A stretch of DNA of 11,687 nucleotides from positions 1 to 11,687 of the forward strand of contig JAIXSD010000620.1 of NCBI GenBank assembly GCA_027484885.1, written 5' to 3'. Position 1 is the stretch's first letter. The number at the start of each line of letters is the position of its first letter. The position numbers and the translations under genes are program-made. Origin of the DNA: Rubrivivax sp. (GTDB lineage: Bacteria > Pseudomonadota > Gammaproteobacteria > Burkholderiales > Burkholderiaceae_C). Under the pieces are notes generated by a model. It made no database searches, was not told the origin of the DNA, and saw nothing but the letters and a program-made list of their open reading frames with translations. Shown here one piece after another: positions 1 through 7,955 of this stretch.

Positions 1-68
1 CGGTGCTCCTGCACCATCCTCACGGCACGCTCACGCACCTCGGGCGAGAACTTGTTCGACTTGCTCAT
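1..68 (-). CDS. IS3-family transposase OrfA, N-terminal fragment
   Basis: The minus strand from 68 reads MSKSNKFSPEVRERAVRMV followed by QEHR and then the window edge. This is the familiar start of IS3-family OrfA proteins, which have an N-terminal helix-turn-helix that binds the element's ends. A purine-rich AGAGG just upstream of the ATG (minus strand) is a reasonable ribosome binding site. In this family OrfA is normally followed by OrfB, the DDE catalytic part, expressed by -1 frameshifting; that part is not visible here. The gene is cut only by the window edge, and nothing inside the visible part is broken. Confidence 0.85.
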   Translation of the reverse strand, partial: MSKSNKFSPEVRERAVRMVQEH

Positions 69-105
69 TGCTCAATCCTCTCAGAGTGTTGAGTCTCCTC
101 GAAGT

Positions 106-118
106 CCGGGGCGATTCA
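106..118 (-). repeat. Terminal inverted repeat of the IS3-family element
   Basis: The minus-strand sequence TGAATCGCCCCGG forms the outer end of the insertion sequence, about 50 bp before the OrfA start. The matching repeat at the other end is outside the window, so the inner limit of the repeat is a guess. Confidence 0.7.
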
Positions 119-426
119 GGCGTGCATCCGCAGCGCGCAGTTTCGAAGCTTTTGCCGCCTGGGGTCAGCGCTGGGCATCTTGCATCGACTGTCCGCTAGT
201 TCCGCTTCGCCGGGCGTGTTTCGCAAACTTGAGGCAACCGGGCTGTCCGAAGCTGGAAGGCGCGCCCAGGTGACCTTGCAAGCCCCGCTTTCTGCCGAAC
301 AAGTGGTGGCCCTTCTGGCCCAGCTCTGTTCCGCACGCGTGGTGGATGAACGACCCGAAACGCGGCGGCGTAGCGATGTATCCGGCCCGCTGAGCCAATT
401 CCAAGGCCGCTGATTGGCGCGGCACC
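119..426. other. Degenerate or unassigned stretch between the IS end and a gene fragment
   Basis: No intact gene is supported here. One plus-strand frame stays open from the IS end to a stop at 411-413 (about 98 codons; the first ATG is at 180). It reads as plausible protein in its second half, with stretches such as LSAEQVVALLAQL, and could be the tail of a gene cut by the insertion sequence. It lacks a recognisable family and a ribosome binding site. The frame used by the next fragment has stops at 271-273 and 391-393. I see no promoter, RNA gene or repeat here. Confidence 0.35.
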
Positions 427-678
427 ATGGTGGGCAAGAGAGTTTTCGACGAACTCTATGTGCACCTCAGCGCGCTGGCTGAATGCGAGGCCACCCAGGC
501 AGCAGCGCCGAACCTGAAGTCCGCGCTTCCGGCACTGAGCTTGGAGGGCAAGCCCCCCAATGTCATCAAGTTCAACTTGCTGACACGCCGCTTTTCTCTG
601 CTGCTCTATCGGGACTTTGATGAGGCCCCATCTCCGGAGCTGGCTGCCAGCTGGATGTTCAGTGGGTCAGGTGCCTAA
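427..678 (+). pseudogene. Fragment resembling the N-terminal domain of a DNA phosphorothioation-associated putative methyltransferase
   Basis: This 83-aa open frame carries GKRVFDELYVHLSAL near its start and later NVIKFN, then RFSLLLYRDFDEAPSPELA. The order GK..-x-LYVHxSAL, VIKF, YxDFDxxPxPxL is what I recall from the N-terminal part of TIGR04096-type phosphorothioation-associated putative methyltransferases, which are several hundred residues long. Here the frame stops at 676-678 right after that block, and no continuation is seen in the other plus-strand frames, so the rest of the protein appears lost. The frame is open upstream to 394, but no Shine-Dalgarno precedes the ATG at 427. It converges on the operon and lies between it and an insertion sequence, which fits a decayed older defence gene. 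A real small protein is less likely but not excluded. Confidence 0.5.
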
Positions 679-918
679 ACCGAACTCACTTCCACTTTGC
701 CACCCATGACCTGACTGTGCAGAAACAACTTGCCCACTCAAATCTACAGCCTACTTAAGGAACCCAATGATCTGTTCCTCGATGACTTTGCTATTCCACT
801 TGTTCGCAACTCTCCTAAAAGCGAACCGCTGCCACTTTTGCTTGGTACGACAGGAGGGGAACAGGTCAGCAGTTCGCACCAGACGGCGCTTACACATCCT
901 AGTTTCCGACCGATTGAG
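679..918. other. Non-coding gap downstream of the defence operon
   Basis: These 240 bases separate the stop of the large ATPase gene from the gene fragment on the other strand. I find no convincing coding frame. A short inverted repeat (GTTCGC at 802-807, GCGAAC at 821-826) and a nested 4-bp hairpin at 820-830 are too weak to call a terminator for the minus-strand operon. The stretch may be the junction scar where the cassette joins older, decayed sequence. Confidence 0.5.
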
Positions 919-3900
919 CTAACTGCTTCCAAGCAACTCGTAGAAAGGCAGGCCACGCAGCACTTCACCCGGTGTGTCAAAGGTCTTGAACAGGCAATGG
1001 TGGTTTGGAAGTGACTTGATGCGCTCAGCAAGCTCACCAAGCTCAGCAGTAAGCCCGAGTGCAGCGAGTTCACTAGCAGACACGTTTGGAACCTTGTGGA
1101 TGCACCAGGTCAACAATGGCTCGCGATAGTCGGTTGCGCCCACCTTGAAATGCCGGAGGTACTGGGATGCAAGAATCACTCCGACGCCGAACTCGCGCCC
1201 CTGCAGCAAGAGCTTTCGCAGGACATCGAATTCATAGCGCATGATGTTGTCAGCCTCGTCGACTAGCAAGTACGAGTCGACGACCCGGAGCTGCGGATCG
1301 GTGCCAAGGAACGGCCGCTTAGGCGTCTTCAACATGTTCTCGTAGAACATGTTCAACATCACCGCGACCAACATGTTCTTGCTGCGATCGTCTTGGCCGA
1401 GTGCGTCAAGGGACACAACCACGACACCATCAAGGAACTTGTCGAATGGCAGTGTGTCCTTAGGGTCGCGGGCGAAGACCTCCATGTCCACCAGATCGTC
1501 GATGATGGCCATTGGTGTGTCCGACTTGCCCGCGAGCAGTTCCCTGTATTCAGCGTGGATGTCGTAGAGAGTCGGCGCCCGCCCTTGCGCGGAGGCTGAT
1601 TCGTAGGCACTACGCACTGCACCCTTTAGCTTGTCCCGCTGCACTGGGCCGATGCCGCTGTACACCTTATCAAGCACATCGGCAAAGAATCGGAACCGGT
1701 CGAGCCAAGGTGCCGCCGACTCTCCCATCGCAGACGTGTCGAACAAGTTCAGGGGCAGGTGCGTCGGCCTAACCACCCTTGCCCCGGTCGCCGCGACGAA
1801 GTCCGGGCTGCTGTAATCCCTTTTGTAGTCGAATATCAAGAACCTTGGCCTGATTCCCCGGTTTTGCTCGGCAGACTTGGCGATCTGATAAATCAACGAC
1901 TTCAGCAATTGGGTCTTACCGGTCCCGAGATCCCCGACGACACCAAGGTTCAACTGGTTCAGGCGAGTATCGGAGACATTCAGAGCTACTGCCCTCGGCT
2001 CGAATCCGTCTACCGACCGCCCAACCGACAACTTGATGCCGCCAGATGCTGGCGTCACTTCGTCATCGAGGAGAGGAGTTGCATCGCTTGAATCTAGGTC
2101 AGTCCCCGGTAGGTCAACATCGGCCAAAGCCGGTGGACACTCGATAGCGACTGCGGCCGGGGTGCAGTCGGTGCCACCGTCCTGCTCTACCTGAACTAGT
2201 CTTTCCGATGGCGCGGCAGCAAAAGGAAGCACGTCAGCGACGGCGGGCAACAGCCGCCAATCTCGGACTTTCGCGCATACCGAGTCGTAGAAGGCCTGGG
2301 CATCACCGGCCACGATGCGGCCGGCGTCCTTCGCCGCGACCACGACAGAATCGGGCAGGCCATCGCCGTCCCAGTCATGCGAGTCACTTTTTCCTGAGCC
2401 GTCAATGACGATCAGCCGTCCTGCAGCATCGACGGCAATTGATGGCTCAGGCCCTAGGATCGCCGATGCGATGCTCTCGTGATACTCGGCCCATCGTGCT
2501 GCCTGGTCACCAACGACGCTGTGCTGGCTATAGACGCGGAGCCCGAACCCAATCATAGAGAGCAGCAGGTGTTGGTAGGCGACCCGCCACGCAGCCGACT
2601 GCTTCGCTCGCCCCGCGATACCTTCGATGAGCGAAGAGAGCGCTCGTGCTTGTGCTAGTGCTTCAACGGCCTCAGCCTTACTCAACTCACCGCCCTGCCG
2701 GCACTTGACCTCCACAGGGGTAAGCCGGATCTTGACCTCCCCCGCATCGACCCGAATGCCGATGACTAGAAGGTCAGGGCGCGAAAGCGATGCATCCTTT
2801 CCGAAGGACTTCGCCATGTCGGCCAGATAGCCCCGGAACGGGTCGACAGGGACGATGATCGCTATCGTGGCGTTACCCGGAGTCCCGGCGACAACGGGCA
2901 AGATGCTTGACAAATTGCCTGCGGTTCGGAATTGGTCTTGGAGCAATCTGACCGCCACGAACAAGCCAAGGTCACCTGTCGACCCGGTGTTGTCCCCAGA
3001 CAGGCCACGCACGGTCGGGATACCTCGACGCGCAACCTCGAGCAGGATCTGCTCGACGGCTTCATTGCTTAGTTCAGAGCAACCAGGGAGGGCCGCCAAG
3101 ACACGCGTCAGCCCATCGCGGTCGGCATCCTTGACCCTTGAAAGCAAGTAGTAGCCACTCGTATCCCCTGCCCGGCTTGAATAGGCTGGTAAGTCGTAGT
3201 CCCATAGATAAGCACCGTCGATCCAACCCGCAAGGAAACAGGCCGGATCAATCGCCGACGAAGACACAGCGACAAAGTCGGCCGCTTTCTCTTCAAGCAT
3301 CCCTTTCACGGCATGGACATTGGGAGCGAACCGAAGACCAATACGGCCATCGTGTCGAGACTCGATGGCCAACATGCAGGCCGCAACCTTATCCATGAGT
3401 ACATCGCCGCTAGGTGGCATCGCCCTTCCCTGCCGGGATTCGCTGAGGAACGAGCCTGGAAGTTGGCGGCGAACACGGTGCCGGATGAGTCCACCTGAAC
3501 CAAGAGGCGAACGCATACCGACACTCGTGGTCGCAGGCTCGGCTGAATCGAGCTGCGCGATTATTCCAAGATCCGGCTTTGAGTCGGCCGGCTGCCTGTT
3601 GAACCAGCGCACCAATCCCTTCGTGTCCTCGGCGAGATTCGAGATGGTTGCTTCATCCGGCATGGAACTCGCCGGACGCACGTCGAAGACATCCAGCATC
3701 CGCCGCCCCACGCCGACTTTGCCGGTACCTCCGTTCCCGAACCTCTTGGCGCACCAGGCCATGAGTCCCTCGTTGCAGGCGTCCGTTGTTCCACCTGCGC
3801 TAGAAACGATCAAGTTGACGACAGGCTTGGCAGCCAACAGGTCTGAGACATCCTCCAACGCGCGCGCCACCTGGGCGGAACTGAATCCGCTGGAAATGCC

Positions 3901-6423
3901 ACCAACCGTGATGCCAAAAACATCGTCAAACGGAGGCTTGCGGCACCTATCAGCGAGTTGCCGTAGACGGGCACCGTTCCACAACACCGACCAGTAGTCG
4001 GAACTGCACTCGACCGAGACAAAGTCCTCCTGATCGAGCCCGCCAGGCGCTTGCAGCGATAGCGTCAGCAAGTCAGGGACGCAATCCGGATCGAGGACGC
4101 TGGCTGCTGGACAAGGCATGGAGGCGCTGCCCTCTGCCGCCTCATGCAAGACCTTTTGCGCAACGCAATGCCAGGCGAAGCGCAAGGGATGAAGCGGCGA
4201 GAGGAGTATCGCGTCCGGGACGCGGGCAAGCGTCCGGCCGTCAGGCTCGATTGACGCGACAGCCACCACATCAACCCAACATGCGACGTCCGGCTCCGTT
4301 GCAAGCCACACCGCGTATGAGTCCAGATAGGCCTCGACCACCTGCTTGAACTCCGGATCACGCGCGAGCCATGCTCCTAGCCTTGCCGATTCGACCAGAC
4401 CGGATTGATCATCCGTCTCCCGTATCCGCCGGGCGATCTGCTGCCTCGACTCAATGAAGTTCCGCGGTGGGACGAACAAGGTCGGATCTGGACGTGGGTC
4501 ATGGAGGAACTTGCCCTTCGACAGGACTGGCCCATCTTGCCGGCCCCAGTCAGGCGGCGCCCAGGCCTCTGCGTAATCGTCCGCGACAACCAGAGGGCGG
4601 AAGGATCGGGAAACGTTGTTCTCATCGAGAAGCCACGACTGCAGGCTGGATATGCGGGCGTGCCTATCCACCTGCACTACTGACTTGGCGTCGAACCGCT
4701 CGAGGTGCTTTCGGTTTAGCTTGATGAGCCTTTCGAACTCGCTGCGACATCCTTCCTCTGTAGTTTCAGAGCAAGTCACGTAGACGCGGCAGGTCTCGGT
4801 AACACCTTGGCTGACCCGACGGTAACGTATGTCCACCTGGTACTTGGCATCCGCCTCGATCTCGACTTGGTACTCACCGTCCTTGACCAGAACGGCATTC
4901 AGGTCGACCAAGCCTTCATCGACCTCCGTTGCGTCATCAGCTATGCCGGTCACACCGTCGATAGCGATATCGGGCGAGACAAACACCACCAGCTCATACC
5001 GCCCCGAGCCAGGCAAGAGCATTGTTGTCTCGAGTTCCGGCCCGTTGGTCGCCCTGCGCGCCGGTTTTTTGGGCGGCGACAGCTTACTTGCAACACGGCA
5101 GCAAACAAGGATGCCCGGCGTCCAATGTTCAAGCGATATGACCTTGACGGAGGCCGCCTTGAAATCCTGGGCTGTCGCCTTGTAGACGATTGGCGCCTTG
5201 TGAGCGGGAGGGTCCTCATCAGAATGGCCAAACGTGCCATCTGGGTTGGGCACGAGTTCGACGACTTGCTTGTTGCGCACGCTTCCCGAATTGCGCTCCA
5301 GGACAACGCCGACGAGGGTGAATGTTGCTGCGGCACCAGCGGACACTGACAGCACGGCTTCCCTGCTGACAATCGCGGGCATCCCTCGTCCGACTGGGAA
5401 AATGGGATTCGAGCACTCGATATGGAGGTCTCCGACCTCCACGGGCTCTTCCGCAATTAGCTCGAGCCACCTCTCAGCAGTAAGCGTCTCCCACCAGGAC
5501 GGTGGAGCTTCTACCTGCGCGCCAGCGCCCGGCAAGTAAAACGCAGGCGTCGCACGCTCAAATGCCGTTGGCACGTTGCATCGGTCACGGAGATGCGCCA
5601 GGAACTGCTCCAAGGCGACGCCGACCTCGCGAGGCGCTGCTTGCACAAGCTGCGCAATAGCCGTCCCGAATCCGTCCGCCAGCGCGGCTGCCAGTTGAAC
5701 AAGGACATCGTGCAAGCCTTTCGCCGAAAGAACTGAAATGCTTGACGGCATGCCACACGCAAGCGCGACCGCCTGCCATGGCCTCAGGCTTAGCCCCGAT
5801 GTCGGAATCGAGAACAGGCGGGACAAGAGCAACCATGCCGCGTTCCGCGTACCGTCGCTGCCTTGCACGTCATCGACGGCCTCGAGGGATTGCTTCGTGA
5901 TTTCGCGAGCTTCCTTGACCGCCTCGTCGTCAAGCCCGATGCCAGCCAAGGCCTTGCCGACCAAGTACTGGATGAACTCGTCCCCCCACCAGTCGTCGAA
6001 GGGCGCGTGACTGCTGTTGTTCTGCAGCCCTACGCCAAACTCGTCTGTCGTCGAGGCCACCGACTTGTTGTGATGCTGGCCCGGCGGCACCAAAGCAACG
6101 AAGCTCGGGTTGTGCGGGTCATTGCGCAGGTGCAGCAAGTGGTTCTCATCGCAAACCCCTGAGTGACCTCCCTCTGGATTCTGGACCCGTTCCGTGCTCG
6201 ACGATGCCTGCAGCAGCACAGGCAAGATCATGGAAACTCCGTCGGCATTCCGAACGCGTATTCCGCCCTGGGACACTAGGGATTCATAGACAGGCCGCAA
6301 CAGCGCCAACGGCGGCCCATGGAATATGAACCTTGATTCCAGCCGCGCGCCTCCACGCCCGGACGTCGCATCGGCTACCTTGCTGCGGATGAACTCGGCA
6401 AGCGTTTCGGACAAGTTCTTCAT
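919..6423 (-). CDS. Giant DptH-like protein: PD-(D/E)xK nuclease motif plus HerA/FtsK-type ATPase
   Basis: This 1834-aa protein is the probable effector of the cassette. Its C-terminal third is a HerA/FtsK-type DNA-pumping ATPase: Walker A GDLGTGKT with K1503, a FDYKRDY strand around 1531-1537 as in HerA and VirB4 relatives, Walker B LLVDEAD with D1722/E1723, then a GVGVILASQYL sensor strand. Before it lies a PD-(D/E)xK nuclease signature: RPDLL with D1217, then VEVKC with E1238 and K1240. An acidic, Pro-rich linker (about 1412-1461) separates nuclease from ATPase. Upstream are a beta-rich stretch (about 465-565) and an LSPLHPLRFAW motif near 740-750; the N-terminus is unassigned. Size, order and last place in a three-gene unit recall DptH of DndFGH restriction. 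It starts inside the previous stop (ATGA) with no Shine-Dalgarno, so translation is probably coupled. The ATPase is certain, the nuclease likely, the DptH kinship inferred. Confidence 0.85.
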   Translation of the reverse strand: MKNLSETLAEFIRSKVADATSGRGGARLESRFIFHGPPLALLRPVYESLVSQGGIRVRNADGVSMILPVLLQASSSTERVQNPEGGHSGVCDENHLLHLRNDPHNPSFVALVPPGQHHNKSVASTTDEFGVGLQNNSSHAPFDDWWGDEFIQYLVGKALAGIGLDDEAVKEAREITKQSLEAVDDVQGSDGTRNAAWLLLSRLFSIPTSGLSLRPWQAVALACGMPSSISVLSAKGLHDVLVQLAAALADGFGTAIAQLVQAAPREVGVALEQFLAHLRDRCNVPTAFERATPAFYLPGAGAQVEAPPSWWETLTAERWLELIAEEPVEVGDLHIECSNPIFPVGRGMPAIVSREAVLSVSAGAAATFTLVGVVLERNSGSVRNKQVVELVPNPDGTFGHSDEDPPAHKAPIVYKATAQDFKAASVKVISLEHWTPGILVCCRVASKLSPPKKPARRATNGPELETTMLLPGSGRYELVVFVSPDIAIDGVTGIADDATEVDEGLVDLNAVLVKDGEYQVEIEADAKYQVDIRYRRVSQGVTETCRVYVTCSETTEEGCRSEFERLIKLNRKHLERFDAKSVVQVDRHARISSLQSWLLDENNVSRSFRPLVVADDYAEAWAPPDWGRQDGPVLSKGKFLHDPRPDPTLFVPPRNFIESRQQIARRIRETDDQSGLVESARLGAWLARDPEFKQVVEAYLDSYAVWLATEPDVACWVDVVAVASIEPDGRTLARVPDAILLSPLHPLRFAWHCVAQKVLHEAAEGSASMPCPAASVLDPDCVPDLLTLSLQAPGGLDQEDFVSVECSSDYWSVLWNGARLRQLADRCRKPPFDDVFGITVGGISSGFSSAQVARALEDVSDLLAAKPVVNLIVSSAGGTTDACNEGLMAWCAKRFGNGGTGKVGVGRRMLDVFDVRPASSMPDEATISNLAEDTKGLVRWFNRQPADSKPDLGIIAQLDSAEPATTSVGMRSPLGSGGLIRHRVRRQLPGSFLSESRQGRAMPPSGDVLMDKVAACMLAIESRHDGRIGLRFAPNVHAVKGMLEEKAADFVAVSSSAIDPACFLAGWIDGAYLWDYDLPAYSSRAGDTSGYYLLSRVKDADRDGLTRVLAALPGCSELSNEAVEQILLEVARRGIPTVRGLSGDNTGSTGDLGLFVAVRLLQDQFRTAGNLSSILPVVAGTPGNATIAIIVPVDPFRGYLADMAKSFGKDASLSRPDLLVIGIRVDAGEVKIRLTPVEVKCRQGGELSKAEAVEALAQARALSSLIEGIAGRAKQSAAWRVAYQHLLLSMIGFGLRVYSQHSVVGDQAARWAEYHESIASAILGPEPSIAVDAAGRLIVIDGSGKSDSHDWDGDGLPDSVVVAAKDAGRIVAGDAQAFYDSVCAKVRDWRLLPAVADVLPFAAAPSERLVQVEQDGGTDCTPAAVAIECPPALADVDLPGTDLDSSDATPLLDDEVTPASGGIKLSVGRSVDGFEPRAVALNVSDTRLNQLNLGVVGDLGTGKTQLLKSLIYQIAKSAEQNRGIRPRFLIFDYKRDYSSPDFVAATGARVVRPTHLPLNLFDTSAMGESAAPWLDRFRFFADVLDKVYSGIGPVQRDKLKGAVRSAYESASAQGRAPTLYDIHAEYRELLAGKSDTPMAIIDDLVDMEVFARDPKDTLPFDKFLDGVVVVSLDALGQDDRSKNMLVAVMLNMFYENMLKTPKRPFLGTDPQLRVVDSYLLVDEADNIMRYEFDVLRKLLLQGREFGVGVILASQYLRHFKVGATDYREPLLTWCIHKVPNVSASELAALGLTAELGELAERIKSLPNHHCLFKTFDTPGEVLRGLPFYELLGSS
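6420..6423 (-). promoter_or_regulatory. ATGA stop-start overlap coupling the 511-aa and 1834-aa genes
   Basis: On the minus strand the TGA stop of the 511-aa gene and the ATG of the giant gene share the bases ATGA. No Shine-Dalgarno precedes this ATG, so termination-reinitiation is the likely way it is translated, which would tie the amounts of the two proteins together. Confidence 0.8.
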
Positions 6424-7955
6424 TGTTGACTAGCTTCGTTAGTTGCCGGGGTGCTTGCCGGGAACGGCGGCAACAGCAGCATCCCGCTCTCAGCGTCCGG
6501 GCTGTCCAGCACAAGACCAAGCATCCGCAGTTGATGGCCCAAGTCGCTTCCGGCGATGTCATTGCGGTCCACCGCAACACCATAGGACGCGAGGTGCTTG
6601 ACCAGTCGCTGAATCGACCTCGGCCCGCCCATGCCGGCGAGCGCGCAATGCGTCAGCGCCAGTACCGAAGCAGGACCTAGGGAGACCACCCAAGGACTTG
6701 AGGGACTGCTGCCCTTCTTGCGCAGTACGTAGCCTTGGTCGTAGCCTCGCAGCAACGGGCTGGAGGTTTGTCGCTGACCTAGGCAATAGCGGGCGAATTC
6801 CATCAGGTTCGAGCCGATGCCCTTCTTGCACAACAGGGTTCGAGCTTCGTTCTCCAAGACATCGGAGATGCTTCTCGACACGTCTGCGCGGATCAGGGCC
6901 TTGCGGTGCTTTCGCAAATGGCTGCACAAGACCTGTATGTCGTTGCTTGTTGACAAAGGGGCTGAGTAGGGCTCTCCGATCTCGACCAGTGACCACAGGA
7001 CCGCGTTGATACCAAGCCGCGCCTGTAAGTAGCCGGAGGCCAAATCCTTGAACACCATAAGGGCCTTGCCACCGTACGTCATGTATTGCGGCGACTCAGG
7101 GAAGATTGAGCGAGCCTGCGTTTCATCGCCTGGTGGCTGCTCGCTGATTGCATCCCGAACGTTCCGCCACATCCGCGCCTGAACATCGCAAAGCCATGCT
7201 ACGTGCGCCACTGCTCCCAACCGGATGATGGCCTCAAGGAGCGTGGTCCATTGGCGCCGCGTCATCGACTCCTTCGCCGCGATAACAGCCTTGAGGTCCT
7301 TCGTGAACTGCCTCGCTGGAAAATGCAGACCGCTGAAATCGACTCGTGCCAGGATTTCGGCCTCGTCCGGAGGAAGGGGAGCAATGTCCCAAGACGGCTT
7401 CGGGGTCGTCCACGCATCTGCTTCCTGTTGGAGCCAGCGGGCGAACACATCGTCGCCGTCGCCGACGCCCATCGCTTCAAACAAGTCGGTCCAGAGAGCT
7501 TTCGCAGATGCGCTGTCTTTCGCCCCCAGCCAGACCATTCGCCTAACCAAGCTCCCCGCCGGCCACGAATTGCTACTCAGGCGCGCGGAACCAGAAAACA
7601 CCGCCATGCCAGGCACTAGCGGCGACACCTGAAGGAACCTCTTCGACGACTGATTCGGAAGCTTTGGGCTCTCAAGGACGCCATGGATCACCGTGTTCCA
7701 GGTGTCCGCGGTGACCAAAGCACCTTCGGGGAAGTTTTGCTTGTCGCGGAGCTTCTTAACTCGCTTGTCATGGTCCCGCCCTGCCTGGGGTACGCCACCT
7801 TCCTTTAGTTCGGCGAAGCCGACGGTACGGTACAAGGAGGAAACAAGCACTTCCGAGCTGGCGTACTCCGGTGCTGGGCTGATCGCCAACGCCGACTTTT
7901 CATAGCTGCGATGGGAAGCCCGCCATGGGGTGTTCTTGAAGTCCGCGAGGGTCAT
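6420..7955 (-). CDS. Middle protein of the defence operon, possible DptG counterpart
   Basis: I do not recognise a catalytic motif in this 511-aa protein. There is no P-loop, no signal peptide, no obvious membrane segment and no Cys/His metal site. The sequence looks like a mostly helical soluble protein. Its C-terminal part, from about residue 415, has the feel of a winged-helix fold and ends with LGHQLRMLGLVLDSPDAESG at 472-491, then a Pro-rich tail. The DSPDAE block is faintly like the SDSGDA-type ending I associate with DptG, and its place between a small ATPase and a giant HerA-like ATPase is where DptG sits in dptFGH loci. The start shares ATGA with the previous stop and has a modest AAGG about 7 bases upstream. 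A bridging or DNA-binding subunit of an ATPase/nuclease complex is the best inference. Gene reality is secure; function is not. Confidence 0.75.
   Translation of the reverse strand: MTLADFKNTPWRASHRSYEKSALAISPAPEYASSEVLVSSLYRTVGFAELKEGGVPQAGRDHDKRVKKLRDKQNFPEGALVTADTWNTVIHGVLESPKLPNQSSKRFLQVSPLVPGMAVFSGSARLSSNSWPAGSLVRRMVWLGAKDSASAKALWTDLFEAMGVGDGDDVFARWLQQEADAWTTPKPSWDIAPLPPDEAEILARVDFSGLHFPARQFTKDLKAVIAAKESMTRRQWTTLLEAIIRLGAVAHVAWLCDVQARMWRNVRDAISEQPPGDETQARSIFPESPQYMTYGGKALMVFKDLASGYLQARLGINAVLWSLVEIGEPYSAPLSTSNDIQVLCSHLRKHRKALIRADVSRSISDVLENEARTLLCKKGIGSNLMEFARYCLGQRQTSSPLLRGYDQGYVLRKKGSSPSSPWVVSLGPASVLALTHCALAGMGGPRSIQRLVKHLASYGVAVDRNDIAGSDLGHQLRMLGLVLDSPDAESGMLLLPPFPASTPATNEASQQ
7952..7955 (-). 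promoter_or_regulatory. ATGA stop-start overlap coupling the 702-aa and 511-aa genes
   Basis: The TGA of the ATPase gene and the ATG of the 511-aa gene share four bases on the minus strand. A short AAGG lies about 7 bases before the ATG, so reinitiation may be helped by weak direct ribosome binding. Confidence 0.8.

Larger units (their letters stand above)
1..118 (-). mobile_element. Terminus of an IS3-family insertion sequence (rest lies beyond the left edge)
   Basis: The left edge carries the upstream end of an IS3-family element. Read on the minus strand it begins at 118 with TGAATCGCCCCGG, which has the TG start and C-rich run typical of IS3-family terminal inverted repeats. About 50 bp further on is the ATG of a transposase OrfA. 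The other terminus, OrfB and any target-site duplication lie outside the window, so intactness cannot be judged. The element marks the left limit of what can be seen of the defence island and is a plausible agent of the gene decay just to its right. Confidence 0.85.

Noticed and set aside
802..830. Possible terminator for the minus-strand operon (6-bp inverted repeat and nested 4-bp hairpin)
   Set aside because: The stems are too short and the T-run is poor or sits inside the loop; not distinguishable from chance.
730..1014. 94-aa plus-strand frame in the gap and over the end of the giant gene
   Set aside because: Uses a rare TTG start, no Shine-Dalgarno, and its second half is antisense to conserved coding sequence.
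3320..3997. 225-aa open frame on the plus strand
   Set aside because: It lies fully inside and opposite the giant ATPase/nuclease gene, and is Ser/Arg/Pro-rich with no motif; a shadow of high-GC coding sequence.
4807..5349. 180-aa open frame on the plus strand
   Set aside because: Antisense to the giant gene; no family resemblance or ribosome binding site.
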